From Prevotellaceae bacterium (lineage in GTDB: Bacteria > Bacteroidota > Bacteroidia > Bacteroidales > UBA932), in the NCBI GenBank assembly GCA_031284065.1, contig JAITAP010000171.1:1-8755 (forward strand): a stretch of DNA of 8,755 nt. The letters run 5' to 3'. The notes under the pieces were generated by a model that had not been told where the DNA came from, ran no database searches, and was given only the letters and a program-made list of their open reading frames with translations. The stretch's first letter is position 1, and the number at the start of each line of letters is the position of its first letter. Positions 5,407 to 8,755 of the stretch are shown one piece after another. The position numbers and the translations under genes are program-made.

Positions 5407-6660
5407 ATGGAACAGAACAGCTACGTAACAGCAATTGACATTGGCACAACAAAGATTGCCACCGTTATAGGTCGCGTTACGCCCAACGGAAGAGTTTTTG
5501 TCGAAGACCAGCAGTGCACTTTCTCGCGGGGCGTAAATCGAGGTTTGGTGGTAAACGTCGAAGATACGGCAAGCTCCATCAAAGATTGCCTCAGCAAGCT
5601 CTATGAGAAGCGGAACGTGCGCCCGGACAGGGTGGTGGTGGGCATTGCGGGCCGGCACATCTCAAGCCGGCAGAGTAGCGCAAAGAGAATACGCCAAAAG
5701 CCCGGAGAGCTCATCACCGAGCGCGAGATAAGCGAGCTCAAAAAGCAAATGTACAGTATCGCCCTCAAGCCCGGGCAGCAAATCCTGCACGTGATTCCGC
5801 AGGAGTACACCATCGACGGAACGCCGGTGGCAAAGGCGGTGGGCTGCACGGGGAACGAGCTCGTAGGGAACTACTACATTGTGGTGAGCGATACAAGCGC
5901 TATGGAAAATATCAAAATGAGCATAGAGCGCTGCGGCCTGACGATGGACAACCTTGTGCTGGAGCCGATAGCTTCGGCCAACGCGGTGCTCACCGGCGAG
6001 GAGAAAGACGCAGGCGTGGTGCTGCTCGACATTGGCGGCGGCACCAGCGACCTGCTGATTTACCACAAGAATATCATACACACCACGCAGGTTATCTCCG
6101 GAGGAGGGGAGCTTATCACCGGCGATATTCGCGACGTGTGCAAAATTTCCGCCCAAATGGCGGAGCGGCTCAAGTGCGAGCACGGCTCGTGCTTTAGCGA
6201 GTGCTGCTCGGAGGACATTATCATTCCCTACAGCAAGGATACGGCGGAGCGCGAGCAGGGCAGGATAACCCAAAAACTTCTTGCCGAAATTATAGATGCA
6301 CGCATGGAGGAGATTATTGACGCGGTGAGCTACGTCATCAGGGAGAGCGGCTACGAAAGGGAGGTGTCGAGCATGGTGCTCACCGGGGGAGGCTCGCAGC
6401 TTAAGAACTTGCCGCAGCTCTTCAAGCTGCGCACCGGCCTCGACGTGCGCGTAGGCTATCCAAAGGTGCAAATGGGTAGCAAGAACTGTGCCCTTAGCCC
6501 CATCATGGCCACTGGCGTAGGGCTGATGATGAACGGATACCAGAGCGTGCAGGGCACAAGAAAAGGAGGAAAAATTTTGGGTAAGATTCCTTTTGTAGGT
6601 AAAATTGAGGAAATTTTGGCAGGCATGTTTGTTGAAGATGAGAAAAACAAATACCTTTAG
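5407..6660 (+). CDS. ftsA: FtsA, actin-like membrane anchor of the Z ring
   Basis: FtsA binds ATP and the C-terminal peptide of FtsZ and tethers FtsZ polymers to the cytoplasmic membrane. The actin/HSP70 fold is evident from phosphate-1 AIDIGTTKIATVIG (9-22), phosphate-2 LLDIGGGTSDLLIY (206-219) and the adenosine loop VLTGGGSQLKNLP (324-336). The FtsA-specific 1C/SHS2 region lies at about 85-165. The C terminus (390-409, ILGKIPFVGKIEEILAGMF) looks like the membrane-targeting amphipathic helix, joined by a short linker. The length of 417 is close to E. coli FtsA. Odd feature: residues 257-267 hold four cysteines (C257, C262, C266, C267) in a stretch where the FtsA proteins I know have none, with C245 nearby. 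The ATG at 5407 follows ftsQ by 12 bp; ftsZ starts 37 bp later. Confidence 0.96.
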   Translation: MEQNSYVTAIDIGTTKIATVIGRVTPNGRVFVEDQQCTFSRGVNRGLVVNVEDTASSIKDCLSKLYEKRNVRPDRVVVGIAGRHISSRQSSAKRIRQKPGELITEREISELKKQMYSIALKPGQQILHVIPQEYTIDGTPVAKAVGCTGNELVGNYYIVVSDTSAMENIKMSIERCGLTMDNLVLEPIASANAVLTGEEKDAGVVLLDIGGGTSDLLIYHKNIIHTTQVISGGGELITGDIRDVCKISAQMAERLKCEHGSCFSECCSEDIIIPYSKDTAEREQGRITQKLLAEIIDARMEEIIDAVSYVIRESGYEREVSSMVLTGGGSQLKNLPQLFKLRTGLDVRVGYPKVQMGSKNCALSPIMATGVGLMMNGYQSVQGTRKGGKILGKIPFVGKIEEILAGMFVEDEKNKYL

Positions 6661-6697
6661 CGCACAGGCAATGTAGAACCATTGAAAATTATTTATC

Positions 6698-8152
6698 ATG
6701 GAAGTAGATATCATAGAGACAATGTGGGGAGAACCCGGCGAAAGCGCCCCCATCATCAAGGTAATAGGCGTTGGCGGCGGCGGCTGCAACGCGGTGAACC
6801 ACATGTACAAGCTCGGCATCAAGGATGTGGGCTTTGTGGTTTGCAACACCGACATGCAGGCGCTCAACAGCAGCCCGGTGCCCGTAAAGGTGCAGCTGGG
6901 GAAAAAAATTACCGAAGGGCTTGGGGCAGGCTCGCAGCCCGAGCAGGGGCGCATGGCCGCCGAAGAAAGCATCAACGAAATAGCGGAGCTCATGCGGGGC
7001 AACACCAAGATGGTGTTCATTACGGCGGGCATGGGCGGCGGAACGGGAACCGGCGCCGCGCCCGTCATTGCAAAGGTTGCAAAGGATATGGGGATACTCA
7101 CCGTAGCCATTGTTACCATACCGTTCCTTAGCATGGAGCCGCAGCGAACCGAAACCGCCCACAGCGGCATCCGCGAGCTGCGAAAGTACGTTGATTCGCT
7201 GCTGGTAATAAACAACGAAAAAATCCTCGACCTCTACAGCGACCTCGACTTCTCGGAGGCCTTTGCCAAAGCCGACGAGGTGCTCTGCACCGCCGCCAGA
7301 AGCATTGCCGAAATCATCACCATATCGGGGCACATCAACGTGGACTTTGCCGACGTGCGCACCGCCATGAAGGATAGCGGCGTGGCGCTCATCGGCATTG
7401 GGCGGTGCGCCGGCGAAAACCGCGCCATGGAGGCGGTGAATCAGGCCATCAACTCGCCCCTGCTCAACGACAACAACATTCGCGGCGCAAAAAATGTGCT
7501 GGTGAATATCATGATGGGCGAAAAGGAGCTCAAGGTGAGCGAAATAAAAAAAATAAACGACATTGTGCTCAGCGAAGTAGGCAGCACTATCGGCGAGATG
7601 GGCAATGCCGCCAAGCCTTACACCAAAACCGGCATCGGGAAAAACCCGCAGCTGGGCGAAGACGTTACGGTGAGCATCATTGCCACCGGCTTTGAGGTGG
7701 GAGATATAGGCATTGCCGACGGCGCCGCCGGGCAACCGGCTCCACGCACCCCGTGCCCGCGCCCATATCCGCATCCGCTGCATCCGTCGGCCGCCGGAAA
7801 AACAACCGAACCGGTCGGCAAACAGCCTTGGGATCCATTCAGAGCGATTATCGTTAGCGAAGTGGAAGATACTGAGGACGGGCGTGAGTACGTTGGCGCT
7901 CAACCGCCCCTGCAAGGGAGAGCAGGCGCACCGGAGATACCGCCTAAAATTCCAAAAGCCTCCGGTAAGCACATTCCACGCCTGCTGAACAAGGATATAT
8001 CCGACGAAGAATTTGACCGCCGTCCCTCCATAAAAAAATCGAGGATTAACCACCGCGAAAGCGAAGGCGAAGTTTCGTCCCTCACCTTCAGCGCCGACGC
8101 CAACGGGTGGAAGCAAACTTCGGCAGCGTACATCAAAGGAAAACCGGATTGA
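6698..8152 (+). CDS. ftsZ: FtsZ, tubulin-like division GTPase
   Basis: FtsZ polymerises with GTP into the Z ring that organises septation. The GTP-binding domain has KVIGVGGGGCNAVN (21-34), NTDMQAL (50-56), the tubulin signature GGGTGTG (113-119) and ETAHSGIRELRKYVD (152-166). The catalytic T7 loop is NVDFADV (214-220), with D216 and D219 intact. The beta-rich C-terminal domain runs to about 340. A proline-rich, poorly conserved linker (about 341-425) follows. The Bacteroidota-type conserved peptide is probably KHIPRLLNKD (424-433), where related proteins have an IPxxLRR-like motif. A further basic tail of about 50 residues ends the protein (to 484), longer than E. coli FtsZ. The ATG at 6698 is chosen because it gives a short leader before the first strand; M9 at 6722 is an alternative. 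No ribosome binding site is visible. It is the last gene before a strong terminator. Confidence 0.97.
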   Translation: MEVDIIETMWGEPGESAPIIKVIGVGGGGCNAVNHMYKLGIKDVGFVVCNTDMQALNSSPVPVKVQLGKKITEGLGAGSQPEQGRMAAEESINEIAELMRGNTKMVFITAGMGGGTGTGAAPVIAKVAKDMGILTVAIVTIPFLSMEPQRTETAHSGIRELRKYVDSLLVINNEKILDLYSDLDFSEAFAKADEVLCTAARSIAEIITISGHINVDFADVRTAMKDSGVALIGIGRCAGENRAMEAVNQAINSPLLNDNNIRGAKNVLVNIMMGEKELKVSEIKKINDIVLSEVGSTIGEMGNAAKPYTKTGIGKNPQLGEDVTVSIIATGFEVGDIGIADGAAGQPAPRTPCPRPYPHPLHPSAAGKTTEPVGKQPWDPFRAIIVSEVEDTEDGREYVGAQPPLQGRAGAPEIPPKIPKASGKHIPRLLNKDISDEEFDRRPSIKKSRINHRESEGEVSSLTFSADANGWKQTSAAYIKGKPD

Positions 8153-8183
8153 GAAGAGCTGTTCAAGCTCCGGTAAGGTTGCT

Positions 8184-8211
8184 CGGACGAAGTGAAACTT
8201 CGTCCGTTTTT
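8184..8211 (+). terminator. Intrinsic terminator after ftsZ
   Basis: The arms cggacgaagt (8184-8193) and acttcgtccg (8197-8206) form a perfect 10-bp stem with the 3-base loop gaa, followed directly by T5 (8207-8211). It lies 31 bp past the ftsZ stop and works only in the + direction, since no T-run follows on the minus strand. It marks the end of the division-gene transcript. Confidence 0.93.
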
Positions 8212-8362
8212 ATTCCGTCGAGACTTTCTGGCAGGCAGTGGTGATTTACGTTAGTAAGTTTCGCCTTTATCTCGGCCGCAAGCCTTTTTTTGAATTTTTA
8301 GAAGTTTCCACAAATCAAAAAAAATCGCCGCCCAAACATTCCGACAAAGGCTGCGACGGATA
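8212..8362. other. Convergent gap between the ftsZ terminator and the nuclease gene
   Basis: I see no gene here and no heptamer array. There is a T7 run at 8285-8291 and an A8 run at 8317-8324. Read on the minus strand the latter is a T8 tract just downstream of the nuclease gene, but no good stem precedes it, so a terminator for that gene is not supported. Confidence 0.5.
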
Positions 8363-8755
8363 TTATGCAGACTCCTGCTCCTTGAGAATTTCGGCTACCT
8401 TCTCCGCAGGTAGCTGGGTGTACTTGGCTATTTCCTCTACGGGAAGTCCGGCTCCCCGCAAATTTACTACAATTTTGGCAATGCCCTGCCGCTCGCCTTT
8501 GGCAATGCCTTGTCGCTCGCCTATGGCAATGCCCCGCTGCTCGCCCTGCCGCTCGCCTATGGCAATGCCCCGCTGCTCGCCCTGCCGTTCGCCTATGGCA
8601 ATGCCCCGCTGTTCGCCTAAGGCAATGCCTTCGCGCCGAGCATGGTTTATGCCGCTGGTGAAGTCCGACAGCGCCATCTCGCGCATCTGGTACGCGCGGA
8701 GCATCTCTTGATCCTGCGCTACGTAGCTCATCCTTGCGTGCGCCTGCTCTATTGC
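8363..8755 (-). CDS. Rpn-family PD-(D/E)XK nuclease/putative transposase, C-terminal part
   Basis: The reading frame is open to the right edge of the window, so the N-terminal nuclease domain is not seen. The visible end has three parts. First, AIEQAHAR continues into SYVAQDQEMLRAYQMREMAL, resembling the helical segment that follows the catalytic domain of PDDEXK_2 (Rpn-like) proteins. Second comes a run of 13 tetrapeptides of the form G-I-A-x or G-E-x-x (8629 down to 8474), the expanded form of the EGxxEG repeats common in this family. Third, a C-terminal helix-turn-helix-like segment (GLPVEEIAKYTQLPAEKVAEIL) ends before TAA. Family members promote RecA-independent recombination through DNA cleavage and are usually multicopy in Bacteroidota. 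The methionine at 8731 is internal rather than the start. The gene converges on ftsZ and is not part of the division operon. The catalytic residues cannot be checked here. Confidence 0.85.
   Translation of the reverse strand, partial: AIEQAHARMSYVAQDQEMLRAYQMREMALSDFTSGINHARREGIALGEQRGIAIGERQGEQRGIAIGERQGEQRGIAIGERQGIAKGERQGIAKIVVNLRGAGLPVEEIAKYTQLPAEKVAEILKEQESA
8474..8629 (-). repeat. 12-bp modular coding repeat in the nuclease gene
   Basis: Thirteen consecutive 12-bp modules each encode one tetrapeptide. In protein order they are GIAL, GEQR, GIAI, GERQ, GEQR, GIAI, GERQ, GEQR, GIAI, GERQ, GIAK, GERQ, GIAK. On the + strand ggcaatgcc recurs at 8477, 8501, 8525, 8561, 8597 and 8621, so spacings are 24, 24, 36, 36 and 24 bp, all multiples of 12. 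A 36-bp unit (GIAI-GERQ-GEQR) is duplicated almost without change, which points to recent expansion. Gain or loss of modules keeps the frame. Confidence 0.93.

Noticed and set aside
6564..6579. Perfect AGGAGG seven bases before an in-frame TTG near the end of ftsA, which could start a 27-residue amphipathic peptide
   Set aside because: The bases are explained by codons for K-G-G-K. Similar purine-rich strings occur elsewhere in the coding DNA, and this phylum makes little use of such sites.
5662..7215. Long minus-strand reading frame of 517 codons opposite ftsA and ftsZ
   Set aside because: It is antisense to two certain genes and crosses their border. Long antisense frames are common in G+C-rich coding DNA, and the translation shows no domain.
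6689..8116. Minus-strand reading frame of 475 codons opposite ftsZ
   Set aside because: It mirrors ftsZ almost exactly and has the histidine- and alanine-rich composition of an antisense shadow.
8341..8359. Hairpin as terminator of the nuclease gene
   Set aside because: The possible arms match over only three to four bases with internal mismatches, and the T-tract on the minus strand is well separated from them.
8238..8711. Plus-strand reading frame of 157 codons with CRSPMAMPR-like repeats
   Set aside because: It is the antisense translation of the 12-bp repeat in the nuclease gene, which has clear family features on the minus strand.

Overview
The window looks like a chromosomal piece of a Bacteroidota (probably Bacteroidales) genome. 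The evidence is the gene order ftsW-murG-murC-ftsQ-ftsA-ftsZ with no murB or ddl between murC and ftsQ, the Bacteroidota character of the proteins, little use of Shine-Dalgarno sites, and a Rpn/PD-(D/E)XK transposase-like nuclease beside the cluster. No species can be named from the sequence alone. Coding DNA is clearly G+C-rich while the gaps are strongly A+T-rich, so the gene borders stand out.

Layout. Positions 1-568 hold no convincing gene. They contain a nested palindrome with a perfect 34-bp inverted repeat (4-166), two small hairpins, and short tandem repeats that run almost up to ftsW. Positions 569-8152 are the distal half of the dcw (division and cell wall) cluster, all on the + strand: ftsW (lipid II-polymerising glycosyltransferase), murG (lipid II synthesis), murC (UDP-MurNAc:L-Ala ligase), ftsQ (divisome bitopic protein), ftsA (actin-like membrane anchor) and ftsZ (tubulin-like ring). 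A clear intrinsic terminator follows ftsZ (8184-8211). A convergent minus-strand gene, cut by the right edge (8363-8755), encodes the C-terminal part of a Rpn-family nuclease with a tetrapeptide repeat encoded by 12-bp units.

How the genes work together. MurC starts the UDP-MurNAc-peptide branch, MurG finishes lipid II, FtsW polymerises it at the septum, FtsQ helps recruit and regulate the septal synthase, and FtsA tethers FtsZ polymers to the inner membrane. Same-strand order, gaps that shrink from 144 to 12 bp, and one terminator after ftsZ suggest a shared transcript. No promoter could be identified.

The most unusual signal lies between the genes. The gap before ftsW and each of the next three gaps (ftsW/murG, murG/murC, murC/ftsQ) are built from degenerate arrays with a strict 7-bp period, often in 14-bp pairs. 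Word families differ between gaps, several arrays are partly inverted so they could fold, and they run into the 3' ends of ftsW, murG and murC, where they supply the last codons and the stop codon. The ftsQ/ftsA, ftsA/ftsZ and ftsZ/nuclease gaps lack them. This resembles the heptameric STRR repeats described in filamentous cyanobacteria, but I know of no named counterpart here. I found no evidence of a new defence or enzymatic system in the window.
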